Positions 10,454 through 19,787 of a DNA stretch of 64,000 bases are shown piece after piece (position 1 is the first letter of the stretch; every line of letters begins with the position of its first letter). Both the position numbers and the translations under genes were made by a program. The notes under the pieces were generated by a model. That model did no database searches. It was not told the DNA's origin and worked only from the letters and a program-made list of their open reading frames with translations. Location: assembly GCA_022009995.1 (NCBI GenBank), contig CP091734.1, positions 1,116,001 to 1,180,000 of the forward strand. The letters are read 5' to 3'. The stretch comes from Clostridiales bacterium (GTDB lineage Bacteria > Bacillota > Clostridia > Christensenellales > CAG-917).

Positions 10454-11173
10454 ATGGAAGACTTATATTTATATACTACAATTGCAATTATCCCCCTTGT
10501 CGTGCTGACGCTGATCGCAGGATTCGTCGTTCAGTTCAGGTTTGCGAAGTATTCAAAAGAAAGCAATTTATCGGGGCTTACGGGCGCGCAGGCTGCGCGA
10601 AAAATTCTGGACGAACACGGGCTTTTCGACGTCGCAATCGTGAAAATCGAAGGGAATCTCACCGACAACTTCAACCCGAAAACCAACGTCGTTTCGTTGT
10701 CGCCGAAAGTGCACGACGGCAATACTATCGCCGCGGTTGCGGTTGCCGCGCACGAGGTCGGACACGCGATACAGCACGCGGAAGGCTATGCGCCGATGAA
10801 ACTTCGCGGCGCGCTTGTTCCCGCTTGCGTCGTTACATCGAAAGCGGCTGTGCCTCTTCTTCTCATCGGCATACTGCTGGAAATCTTTCTGAGTCAGAAT
10901 CCCGCGTCGAGCATACTGTTTTTCCTGGGAATCGCGTGCTACGCATTGTACGCGCTGTTCACGCTTATCACCCTTCCCGTTGAGTTTAACGCGTCGAGAA
11001 GGGCGGGCGAAAACCTTGTCGATTACGGCGTTATCAACGTCCGCGACGAAAAGAAGGTCAACGCAATGCTTCGCGCGGCGGGCATGACTTACGTCATGAG
11101 TTTTGCGATGGCACTTTTGCAAATGCTCAGGATTATCGCGATTTTCGGCGGATCGAGAAGCAAGAAAAAGTAA
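10454..11173 (+). CDS. yugP: YugP-type membrane zinc metallopeptidase
   Basis: A 239-aa membrane protein of the YugP family. It carries the zinc-protease motif HEVGHAIQH after the first helix and region NVVSLSPKVHDGNTIAAVAVAA, with further helices at VPLLLIGILLEIFL and ILFFLGIACYALYALFTLI. The conserved downstream block LPVEFNASRRA is also present. I chose ATG 10454 (MEDLYLYTTIA) because the upstream TTG lies inside the promoter. It ends exactly where the converging unknown gene ends. The substrate is unknown. Confidence 0.8.
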   Translation: MEDLYLYTTIAIIPLVVLTLIAGFVVQFRFAKYSKESNLSGLTGAQAARKILDEHGLFDVAIVKIEGNLTDNFNPKTNVVSLSPKVHDGNTIAAVAVAAHEVGHAIQHAEGYAPMKLRGALVPACVVTSKAAVPLLLIGILLEIFLSQNPASSILFFLGIACYALYALFTLITLPVEFNASRRAGENLVDYGVINVRDEKKVNAMLRAAGMTYVMSFAMALLQMLRIIAIFGGSRSKKK

Positions 11174-12130
11174 TCAGTTTATATCGGTTATAAATCCGTC
11201 TTTTACCGTGAAATCGAACACGCGGGGCGTGATAATCGGCTCGGCTGAATAAGAAATCAAAGCGACTTTTTTAAGGTCGCTTATTTTTTGCGCGTTTTGG
11301 TGTTTTATCGGCGAAATTTCGTCAAAAGGCTTGAAATAATCCAAAAAAACTTCGGGGCTTTCCCTGATATCCGGCGCAAGACACGCCGTCGCTCTTTCAA
11401 AGTCTTTCGCGGCAAGCGATTCCAAAAATAAATAAGGGATAAGTTCGTCGGGATAAACGCGGTCTTGAAGATACGAAAACTCGGTTTTGCTTTTTACCGT
11501 CGCGCCCGAAAACGAATACGTCGTGGTTTTCACGCGGGAGAGCATGTCTTTCAGATATTCGGTTGCAATTACGCCCGCGTACGAAAACGACACGTCGTCC
11601 GCTTCGACCGACAACAGTTCTCGGAAGCCGCCGTCAAAAAGCATGACGAGGACGTATTGTATTTTAGCGGTTCCCGAAATCACTAAGAGCAGTCCTTCCT
11701 TTGTTTCGGAAAAGGAAATTTTCGGGGAAGAAAGCGGCGGGATTTCCACCGTCTTTACGCCGCCCGAACACTCGAAAATAGCACGGGTTTTCGTGTCCTT
11801 ATATATCGTTACAATTACTTCGTCGCCGTTATAAGTCGTCGAGTTTTGCGCGATAGGGACGGGCGGGGCGTATTCAAAGTACTTTTGCGGCTCGATAATC
11901 ACGTCGTACACGCCGTTTTGCCAGTCGATAAGTTGCGCCGAGCCGTAAACCCGCACGGTGTTTTTCACGTCGATGACGGCATAGGACGGCACGTATATTT
12001 CGTTTTCGCAATTTTCCTTTGCGGCAAAAAGCATAATCGCGCCGTCGTTTTGTTCAATCGAGAAAGGCGCGTCGTGCGACGCATTGTTTGCAACGATAAG
12101 CCCGTTCGGGGCAAAATAAAACCTCGCCAT
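11174..12130 (-). CDS. protein of unknown function, 318 aa
   Basis: I do not recognise the family. There is no signal peptide; the N-terminal half looks like repeated beta strands (APFSIEQNDGAIMLFAAKE, EIYVPSYAVIDVKNTVRVYG), and the C-terminal 90 residues look mixed helical (LIPYLFLESLAAKDFERATACL). No catalytic motif stands out. It lies 40 bp behind a lipoprotein gene on the same strand. No ribosome-binding site precedes the ATG. A hairpin formed by CCTCGCC and GGCGAGG spans the start codon in any read-through transcript. Confidence 0.7.
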   Translation of the reverse strand: MARFYFAPNGLIVANNASHDAPFSIEQNDGAIMLFAAKENCENEIYVPSYAVIDVKNTVRVYGSAQLIDWQNGVYDVIIEPQKYFEYAPPVPIAQNSTTYNGDEVIVTIYKDTKTRAIFECSGGVKTVEIPPLSSPKISFSETKEGLLLVISGTAKIQYVLVMLFDGGFRELLSVEADDVSFSYAGVIATEYLKDMLSRVKTTTYSFSGATVKSKTEFSYLQDRVYPDELIPYLFLESLAAKDFERATACLAPDIRESPEVFLDYFKPFDEISPIKHQNAQKISDLKKVALISYSAEPIITPRVFDFTVKDGFITDIN

Positions 12131-12136
12131 ACAATA

Positions 12137-12166
12137 AATATACGGCGAGGCGTTTCGTTTTATGAA
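12137..12166 (-). promoter_or_regulatory. possible promoter at the start of the 318-aa gene
   Basis: TTCATA (12166-12161) and TATATT (12142-12137) are 18 bp apart, and six bases separate the latter from the ATG. This would again give a leaderless mRNA. The -35 match is weak. Confidence 0.35.
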
Positions 12167-12170
12167 ATTA

Positions 12171-12985
12171 TTATGCCTTGGTTGCGGACGCGTCTTTTAA
12201 GGTATAGGTGAAATTGCCTTCCACGAACTCCACAAGCGTTTGTTTGAGTTTATAGTGGTTTGAAAGCGCAATTTCCGACTTTGCGTAGTACGCGCGGAAC
12301 GCCTGATTTGTCGAAACGGGGGCGGAAGTAAGGGCGATATATACGACCTGACAATCCGTTGAGTTTGCCTCGCCGCCGATCGTGTATCCCTTGTTTTCGG
12401 TTGCGCCCAGGGAGCATTGAAGTTTCACGACGTTGTTTTCACCCGGGGCGAAAGTGTTGAACGCAAGGTTGAACTTTTTGTCGAAACTCGCGCCGCGGAT
12501 AATCGTATAAAACTGCATATTGTCGTAGTAGGGCGAAGAAATATCGTGTTCGGATGCCGCCGTTCCTTCGGGAATCGTGTCGCCGTCCGCCTGATAAAAC
12601 CTGACTTTTTGCCGTCGTAGACGACTTTTTGCGTTGTCTTGACGCCGCCTTTTTCGGTGGTCAGCACGCTTTCGGACGGCAGGAAACTGCCCGATTTCGA
12701 AAAGCTGACGCTGCCGTTAATTGTGGTACCGTCGTCCATCGTTTGTTGTCTTTCGATGACGTAGCCGCTTCCGGCGGGTTTAATGGTGAGAGTAAGCGTG
12801 CCCGTAACGAGCGTTTCGCCGACTTTCCCGGATACCGAATAAGTAAACGTTTCCGTAAAGCCGCCGTCGCACCAGTTAAGGCGCAAAAGTTTGTCCGTCG
12901 CGACGTTGCTGTTGCACGCGGTAAGCGAAAACGCAAGAACCGACGCAATAATTACCGTTAAAATAACAAGAATAACCTTTTTCAT
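12171..12985 (-). CDS. lipoprotein of unknown function
   Basis: The N-terminus MKKVILVILTVIIASVLAF followed by SLTAC is a lipoprotein signal with lipobox L-T-A-C, so the mature protein is anchored outside the membrane by Lgt. The rest (about 250 aa) looks beta-rich (TGTLTLTIKPAGSGYVIERQ). One A is missing near 12607; with it the frame runs DGKKVRFYQADGDTIPEG and on to KDASATKA. No known domain is recognised. It has its own extended -10 promoter reaching the start codon. Confidence 0.75.
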
Positions 12986-12992
12986 ATCGGAT

Positions 12993-13020
12993 AGTATAGC
13001 ATACTTCCGAAAAAAAGCAA
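12993..13020 (-). promoter_or_regulatory. extended -10 promoter of the lipoprotein gene
   Basis: TGC-TATACT (13001-12993) is an extended -10 element, with TTGCTT 16 bp upstream. Only seven bases lie between the -10 and the ATG, and no ribosome-binding site is seen. Confidence 0.55.
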
Positions 13021-13050
13021 AGCATATATAAAGTATTTTGTGCGCGCGCG

Positions 13051-13079
13051 TTGCTTTAACAATAAAAGTAATGTATAAT
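13051..13079 (+). promoter_or_regulatory. promoter for addB-addA
   Basis: TTGCTT and TATAAT are 17 bp apart. The remaining leader of about 29 nt is almost pure A/T and shows no ribosome-binding site. Confidence 0.6.
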
Positions 13080-13114
13080 TATTATATATTTATACCTTAT
13101 TTTATTTATTGATT

Positions 13115-16100
13115 ATGAGCGTTAAATTCATTCTTTCAAACACGTTCGGTTTTTCCGCCGACAATATGTATCGGCTTATCGCAAAAAACGTCGGAAACGG
13201 CAGGCAAATCGTCATCGTACCCGACAAGTTTTCTCTTGCTTTTGAAAGGAATATATTAAAAAAACTCGGGCTGACATCGACGTTCGACGTGGACGTTACG
13301 TCGTTTATGCGACTTGCCGTGAAAGCAATGCGCGGGAAAAACAGGAAGTGTCTGACGCCCGAAGGCTCGGTCATGCTGCTGAAAAGGGCAATCGACGAGG
13401 TGAAAAACGACCTTACCGTTTATAAGGACGTCGACGACGTGACTTTTCCCAGGGAGATGTACGCCGTCATCACCGCTCTTCGAAACAGCGGCGTCAATGC
13501 CGAAAACACGTTGGCGGTCGACGACGAAAAACTGAAAGACGTCGGTATTATTTACGAAAAATATCTTGAAATATTGCACAAATCGTTTATTGATTCGACC
13601 TCGCGGCTCGAAGCGTTTTCTGCGGGTATCGGCGACGAATTTTCGGACGCCGACGTTTATATTTTCGGATTTCCCGATTTCACCGCAACCCAGTATGAGA
13701 TAATTTTCCGTCTTTTCATCCACGCAAGGAACGTGACCGTCGGACTTATCGCGCCCGATGACGACGCGAAAAACAAAAGATTGTACCCGAGCCGCGCTTT
13801 CAAAAAACTCACAAGCGGGCTTTCGGACGCGAATATCGCATACGACGTAACGTACGCTTTCGTCGGGCTCGATAACGTCAAAAAACAACTTTCAAACCTG
13901 TTTTCTTATGCCAAACTTCCTTCCGTCGAAACCGACGGGAAAGTTGAGATTATCGAGGCGAAAAACATCATGGACGAGATGGAATACGTTGCGAAAAATA
14001 TTCGCCGTGCGGTAATCGAACAAAAACTGAGATACAAGGACTTCGCCGTCGTCGTGCCGTCGTCGGACGATTACGAAAACGACGTCAGAAACGTATTTAC
14101 GCGATACGACGTGCCTTATTTTCTGGACAAAAAAATACCTTTTTCGTCCGCGCCGCAGGCAAGATATATTTTGTCGGCGATAAGGTGCGCGTCCGACGGC
14201 TTCGATTTTTCGGACGTCAACGCGCTTATCAAAAATCCGCTGTTTTACAAAACCCCGGAAGGGTACGAAAGCGTGCAACTTTTTGAAAATTACGTGCTGA
14301 AAAACGCGCTTTCAAACAAACTTTGCAAAAAATTCAAAAACGAAGCGGCGGAAAGCGTCAGAAAACGCATATTCGACGTAACCGCGCCTTTTTCGGGACT
14401 TGACGGAAAGGACGTCAAGGAATACGTCGCCGCGCTTAACGCTTTTTTGGAAAACGAAAAAATCAAGGAATATTCGGAAACCGTCTCGGACGAAATCAAA
14501 ACCGTCGAAAGCAAGGCTGCCGAACAGTTTTACGATAAGTTCGTCGATATCGTCGACGAAATGCAGGTTGTGCTGAAAAATACGACTTTCTCGCTTTATG
14601 AGTTTTCGGAAACCTTGAAAGGCGTGTTTGAAAACGTCAAAGTCGCGCTTGTGCCGATGTATCTCGACAGCGTTTACGTCGGACAAAGCAACGAAAGTTT
14701 CTTTGACGGAATAAAAATAATGTACGTGTGCGGGGCGGTCGAAGGACTTGTGCCGCGCTCTGTCGCAAATACCGCCGTGCTTGGCGTAAAGGAAGAAGAA
14801 AGCCTTTTGAAAAACGGGCTCGATTTATACCCGTCGAAGAAGGAGAGCGTGAAAAACAACGCGTTTGAACTCATATCCCTTCTGACAAAGCCCGAAAAAG
14901 TCGTCGTGTCGTATCCCGTGAATTACAAGGGAACGGAAGGGCGCGCGGCGGCGTTTGTCGCGTCGATGACGGATTACTTTACCGTCGGCGGCAGTCCGCT
15001 TTCGCCCGTTCGCACCGACAAAAAACGCGCGTTGACCAAGGATGAGGAGTTGAAAGAGTACGCCTTTGACACGGCAACTTACGAAAACGGCAAATACAAA
15101 CTTCTGCTTGCAAAATCCGCAAAATCGAAAGTCGACGCCGGCAGTTTCTTTTCGCTGTTGCCAGACGAAGAAAAATCTTACGTCGAAAAACTTATTGAAA
15201 CGTCCGACTCGCAAGAAAGCGTGAAAATCAACACGTCGCTAGATCGGGGCGTATTTTCGGCAAGCCAGCTGGAAACGTATTTCGCCTGTCCGTACAAACA
15301 GTTTTTGCGCTACGGCATAAGGCTGAAACCGCGCGAAGAAGGTGTGCTTCGTACCCTTGAAACGGGCACGCTCATGCACGCTATTATGGAAAAGTTCGTG
15401 AAAGAAAAGGCTTACGAAAACCCGACGGACGAGATTATCGCAAGCGTTTGCGACCGCGCCGTGAAAGAACAGCTCGAATCCCCCGATTTTATGCAGTTCG
15501 ACGCCGCGAAAAACAAGCTTTCTTTCGACCGCGTGAAAAAGGAAGGCGCGAAAATCTGCAAGGAAATCGCCGCGCAGTTCCAAAAATCCGACTTCAAGCC
15601 GTACCTTGCGGAAGCGAAAATCGGAAAGAAGGGCGAGGCGAATTTCGAAGGGCTTAAAATCAAAAAGGACGGGAAAGAGTACGTCCTTGTCGGAAGTATC
15701 GACCGCATCGACGAAAAAGACGGGTATTTCGCGATAATCGACTACAAAAGTTACTCAAAAAATCTTTCGCTGAAAGACATTTACAGTGGTGAAAAAATCC
15801 AGCCCGTTTTATATATGGACGCCGCGAAAAATAAGGATCTGAAATATCCCGTCGGCATGCTTTATCAACCCGTTTCGGTGGGATATAAAACAAAAGGCAA
15901 AAACCGCTTCAAAATGAGCGGATTCATAATAAATAATCCCGATATTATTTCGATGATGGACAACACGCTGACTGCGGGGAAAAGCAGCGACTTTCTTCCC
16001 GTTTCGCTGAAAAACGACGGCACCGCGGGCAGTCGGAAAAACGTCGTGGCGGATACGGCGTTCCTTGCGTTTGAAAAGTACGCCGAAAAACTGTCCGAAA

Positions 16101-16318
16101 AGGCGATCGGAGAAATTTTGGACGGCAACGTCGCGCCGTCTCCGCTCAAAGAGGCGTGCGGCTACTGCGACTATAAGGATATGTGTCCGTACGAGGGCGA
16201 CGAACGGTTTGTCCGCGACGGCTTCCCGAACATATCTTCGCCCGATGACCTTATGACGCTTGCAAACGGCGGCAAAGTCGAAAGCCGCATCGAGAAGGAG
16301 ACGAACGAAGATGACTAA
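13115..16318 (+). CDS. addB: helicase-nuclease AddB subunit
   Basis: AddB pairs with AddA to resect double-strand breaks before RecA loading. The C-terminal nuclease motif is GSIDRIDEKDGYFAIIDYKS. Four iron-sulfur cysteines surround it: one in YFACPYKQF and three in ACGYCDYKDMC. Length (1068 aa) is close to the family's. The N-terminal P-loop usually found in AddB is replaced by SNTFGFSADN, with no G-x-GK-T/S. The ATG at 13115 has no ribosome site; a TTG two codons upstream is less likely. The last 8 bp overlap addA. Confidence 0.9.
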   Translation: MSVKFILSNTFGFSADNMYRLIAKNVGNGRQIVIVPDKFSLAFERNILKKLGLTSTFDVDVTSFMRLAVKAMRGKNRKCLTPEGSVMLLKRAIDEVKNDLTVYKDVDDVTFPREMYAVITALRNSGVNAENTLAVDDEKLKDVGIIYEKYLEILHKSFIDSTSRLEAFSAGIGDEFSDADVYIFGFPDFTATQYEIIFRLFIHARNVTVGLIAPDDDAKNKRLYPSRAFKKLTSGLSDANIAYDVTYAFVGLDNVKKQLSNLFSYAKLPSVETDGKVEIIEAKNIMDEMEYVAKNIRRAVIEQKLRYKDFAVVVPSSDDYENDVRNVFTRYDVPYFLDKKIPFSSAPQARYILSAIRCASDGFDFSDVNALIKNPLFYKTPEGYESVQLFENYVLKNALSNKLCKKFKNEAAESVRKRIFDVTAPFSGLDGKDVKEYVAALNAFLENEKIKEYSETVSDEIKTVESKAAEQFYDKFVDIVDEMQVVLKNTTFSLYEFSETLKGVFENVKVALVPMYLDSVYVGQSNESFFDGIKIMYVCGAVEGLVPRSVANTAVLGVKEEESLLKNGLDLYPSKKESVKNNAFELISLLTKPEKVVVSYPVNYKGTEGRAAAFVASMTDYFTVGGSPLSPVRTDKKRALTKDEELKEYAFDTATYENGKYKLLLAKSAKSKVDAGSFFSLLPDEEKSYVEKLIETSDSQESVKINTSLDRGVFSASQLETYFACPYKQFLRYGIRLKPREEGVLRTLETGTLMHAIMEKFVKEKAYENPTDEIIASVCDRAVKEQLESPDFMQFDAAKNKLSFDRVKKEGAKICKEIAAQFQKSDFKPYLAEAKIGKKGEANFEGLKIKKDGKEYVLVGSIDRIDEKDGYFAIIDYKSYSKNLSLKDIYSGEKIQPVLYMDAAKNKDLKYPVGMLYQPVSVGYKTKGKNRFKMSGFIINNPDIISMMDNTLTAGKSSDFLPVSLKNDGTAGSRKNVVADTAFLAFEKYAEKLSEKAIGEILDGNVAPSPLKEACGYCDYKDMCPYEGDERFVRDGFPNISSPDDLMTLANGGKVESRIEKETNEDD

Positions 16319-19300
16319 GTGGACGAACGAACAAATTAACGTCTTTGACGCAAGCGGCAACGTTCTCGTATACGCCTCGGCAGGCAGCGGGAAAACGTCG
16401 GTAATGGTCAAAAAAATCGTCGACGACGTCGTAAAAGGAGTGCCTGTCAAGGATATTCTCGTCGTGTCGTACACGAAAGCGTCGGCAACGGATATGCGAC
16501 TGAAAATCATCAACGCGCTGTTCGACGTCGCAAAGGACGAAAACGTCAAAAACGTCGACAAAATCCGCGAAGAAATCGACAACCTTCCGTTTGCCGAAAT
16601 CGGCACGATGGACTCATTTTTAAGCAGGCTTATCAAGGAAAATTTCGAATACCTTAAAATCTCGCCGAAAGCGCAGCAAATGGACGAGACTGAGTCCAAG
16701 GATATGAAACGCCGCGCCCTGAAAAAGGTGATGAACGACGAATACGAAAAGCAGGCGGAAGATTTTATCCGCGTTGCGTCGCGCGCATCGGGCATCGTCG
16801 ACGACACCCCGCTTTCGGAAATAGTGTTGAGAATTTACGACGCAATTTCCATAAATCCGCGTCCCGACGAGTTCAAGGCGATGCTGCTTTCAAGCGTCAC
16901 CGACAACCCCGACAGCGTTTACGGGAAAGTCATACTTGATTTTTACCGCGACCTTGCGGCGGAAACTTTGCCGTTTGCAAGAAGAGCGATTGACGTGACC
17001 TCGCTCGAAGGCGCGCCTGTTTACGCCGCCGCACTCGGACATTCTGTGGAAACTTTGGAAGAACTTTCGGATATGTGCACGGCAAACGACGCGAAGAAAA
17101 TAATCGAAAGATACGTAAAGCCGAATTTCAGGGGAGGAAAACCCAAAATTTCCGACGAAGATAAGGCGCTTGTCGCGACGGCTCGCGACAAAACCGCCGA
17201 AATAATCGAGAATCTTTCCGAAAAACTTTTCGTCGATTACACAAACTATAACGTGAACGACGCAAAAGAATTTATGCGCGTCGTTATGCGCGTCGTCGAA
17301 GAATTCGACCGCGAGTACGAAAGACTTAAAAAACGCGAAAACAAAATCGACTTCGCCGATTTGTCGAAATACGCCGTGAAACTTCTGAAAGACGAGTCCC
17401 GCAGGGAAGAAATAAGACAAAAATTCTCGCTCGTGTTCGTGGACGAATATCAGGACATCAACCCGTTGCAGGAAGAAATTCTTCTGAAAATTACAGACGG
17501 CAATCTGTTTATGGTCGGCGACGTCAAACAAAGCATTTACGCCTTCCGAAACGCCGACTCCAAAATCTTCACCGACAAAAAGAAGTCGTTTGAAACGGGA
17601 AAAGCACAGGGAAGTGCGCTGCCGATGACCGCGAACTTCCGAAGTGAAAATGGCGTTCTGGAATTTGTCGACCGCGTATTTTCGGGGATAATGACGCTCA
17701 CTCACGGCGGGTGCGATTATAAAAACGAAAGCCTTTTCATAAAAGACGGATTCACGGGCGAAATGTCGAAAAACGCGCGCATTATGCTTGTGAAAAACGA
17801 TCCTTCGCGCGAAGAAACCGAAATTTCCGGCGTTTACAGCGTAATGTCGCACGAAAGAAACTCGTCGTTGGACGAAATAAGCGGTTATACGGAAGGCAGC
17901 GCGGTTGCCGAAGAAATCAGGAAAATAATCGGCTCAAAATATGTCAAAAGCGACAACTCACCACTCGAATACAAAGATATCGCGGTGCTTTTCAGGAAAA
18001 GGGGAAGCGGCTCGGACGGATTTTTGCGCGCGCTGACCGACAACGGTATTCCTTACGCCAGCGACGGCTTTATCGAAGGCGCGGGCAAACGATATATAAA
18101 AGAACTTTCCTGCTTTATAAAAGCGGTCGATAACTCGCTGGACGATATCGCGTTCGTCGGATTTTTAAGGTCGCACTTCGGAAAATTTTCGGATGAGGAC
18201 GTCGCGAAAGTCGTGAAGTATTATAAAAGCGATTTCGTTTACGACGCCGTGAAAAAATGCGCGGAAAAGCCTGACGAACTTTCGGAAAAATGCAGAAACG
18301 CTCTGGCATTTTTGTGGGACGAAAGAAAAAGAGCGGCGTTTTGCGGCGTGAAAGATTTCTTGTACGAAGTGGTCGGAACGACCGCGTTCGACGCATACGT
18401 CCTTGCCGGCGAAAACGGAAAAGACGATATGACGGCGGTCAGAAAATTTATTTCGGACGGCGCGGCGTATTCCGATTTGCAATCATTTGCGGCGGCGATA
18501 CGAAACGGCGACGACGACGATTGCACGAACCCCGACGACGAAGCGGACGCGATAAAAATCCTTACCGTCCACGCAAGCAAAGGGCTTGAATTCCCCGTCG
18601 TATTCCTTGCAAGGTGTGACGCAGGCTGGGGCGGCGAAGTGAGAAAAAGCGACATAGTTTTTGACAGGACGCTCGGCGCGGGCATAAAACTTTTTGACGA
18701 AGAAACAAGGTTAAAGGCAGATTCGCTTGCCTATACCGCAATAAAGCTGGAAGCGAAACGCAGGGAAGCGGACGAAAACATAAGACTTTTGTACGTTGCG
18801 CTGACGCGCGCGAAAAACCGCATTTACGTCACGGGAATGACAAATAAAGCGCTTGAAAAGAAGTTCGATTTCCCGACGCCGGTCATCTCGTCAATGAGAT
18901 TTTCCGACCTGATTACGTACGCCGCGGCAATCGATTACGGCTTATACGGGCTTATCGACTTCGTGGAGCCGACCGTTGAAAACCCGAATGACGTCGCAAA
19001 AAACGGACTTTATCTGTCAAAAGGCGACGATAAAACACGAAATGCGTTGAAAAATGTGCTTGATTTCGTTTATCCGTTTGAAAAATCGAGCCGTATAAGC
19101 CCGAAATATACCGTAACGGAGATAAACAGGCTTGTCCGCGACGAAGAAAACGAAGGATTCACGCCGAGTATGATAAATCCGTCGTCGGACAACCGCCGCA
19201 CGGGTATCGCGTACCACGCCGTCATGGAAAACATCGACTTCTCGACAAGCACCGTGAGCGAGATAAACTATCTTTTGAAAAACCTTGTCGAAAACGGCGT

Positions 19301-19676
19301 CCTTCAAGACGGCGACGAAGAACTTGTCGACGCAAACGATATTTTAAGGTGTATTCAAAGCCCCGTCATTCAGGAAGGGATAAAGGGCAGATATATCCGC
19401 GAAAAATCGTTCATGCTTTCGTTGCAGGCGGGGGAAGTCGGCGGCGACTCGTCCGACGATATTCTGGTGCAGGGCACGATCGACCTTGCGTTTTTTGGCG
19501 AAGAAAACGTCATAGTCGACTTCAAATATTCGGGACTTTCCGACGAAAAACTTGCAGAAAAGTACGCGCGACAGCTCAAAACGTATAAAATCGCCGTCAT
19601 GAAAGCCTACGACGTCAAAGTTGATAAAATCCTGTTATATTCTTTCAAAACCGGGCATTTTATAGATATAAAGTAA
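16311..19676 (+). CDS. addA: helicase-nuclease AddA subunit
   Basis: The UvrD-like helicase and nuclease subunit of AddAB. It shows Walker A YASAGSGKTSVMV near the N-terminus, Walker B LVFVDEYQDINPLQ, motif III GDVKQSIYAFRNAD, motif V LTVHASKGLEFPVVFL and motif VI LLYVALTRAKNRIYV. The C-terminal nuclease motif is QGTIDLAFFGEENVIVDFKY. Length is 1121 aa, slightly short for the family but complete. GGAG lies about 11 nt before the ATG within the addB end, so the two are coupled. No frame break is seen in either subunit. Confidence 0.93.
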   Translation: MTKWTNEQINVFDASGNVLVYASAGSGKTSVMVKKIVDDVVKGVPVKDILVVSYTKASATDMRLKIINALFDVAKDENVKNVDKIREEIDNLPFAEIGTMDSFLSRLIKENFEYLKISPKAQQMDETESKDMKRRALKKVMNDEYEKQAEDFIRVASRASGIVDDTPLSEIVLRIYDAISINPRPDEFKAMLLSSVTDNPDSVYGKVILDFYRDLAAETLPFARRAIDVTSLEGAPVYAAALGHSVETLEELSDMCTANDAKKIIERYVKPNFRGGKPKISDEDKALVATARDKTAEIIENLSEKLFVDYTNYNVNDAKEFMRVVMRVVEEFDREYERLKKRENKIDFADLSKYAVKLLKDESRREEIRQKFSLVFVDEYQDINPLQEEILLKITDGNLFMVGDVKQSIYAFRNADSKIFTDKKKSFETGKAQGSALPMTANFRSENGVLEFVDRVFSGIMTLTHGGCDYKNESLFIKDGFTGEMSKNARIMLVKNDPSREETEISGVYSVMSHERNSSLDEISGYTEGSAVAEEIRKIIGSKYVKSDNSPLEYKDIAVLFRKRGSGSDGFLRALTDNGIPYASDGFIEGAGKRYIKELSCFIKAVDNSLDDIAFVGFLRSHFGKFSDEDVAKVVKYYKSDFVYDAVKKCAEKPDELSEKCRNALAFLWDERKRAAFCGVKDFLYEVVGTTAFDAYVLAGENGKDDMTAVRKFISDGAAYSDLQSFAAAIRNGDDDDCTNPDDEADAIKILTVHASKGLEFPVVFLARCDAGWGGEVRKSDIVFDRTLGAGIKLFDEETRLKADSLAYTAIKLEAKRREADENIRLLYVALTRAKNRIYVTGMTNKALEKKFDFPTPVISSMRFSDLITYAAAIDYGLYGLIDFVEPTVENPNDVAKNGLYLSKGDDKTRNALKNVLDFVYPFEKSSRISPKYTVTEINRLVRDEENEGFTPSMINPSSDNRRTGIAYHAVMENIDFSTSTVSEINYLLKNLVENGVLQDGDEELVDANDILRCIQSPVIQEGIKGRYIREKSFMLSLQAGEVGGDSSDDILVQGTIDLAFFGEENVIVDFKYSGLSDEKLAEKYARQLKTYKIAVMKAYDVKVDKILLYSFKTGHFIDIK

Positions 19677-19705
19677 TTTTTTTGCTGAAAAGTGCGCGTA
19701 ATTAT

Positions 19706-19733
19706 TTGCAAATAACTAATTTTATGTTATAAT
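19706..19733 (+). promoter_or_regulatory. promoter of the membrane-protein gene
   Basis: TTGCAA and TATAAT are separated by 16 bp, about 55 bp before the start codon. AAAGGA follows 8 nt ahead of the ATG. Confidence 0.6.
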
Positions 19734-19787
19734 AGCATAGATTTGTAACAAGCATTGTTTTACTACGCGAAATAAAGGATGTGTTTT

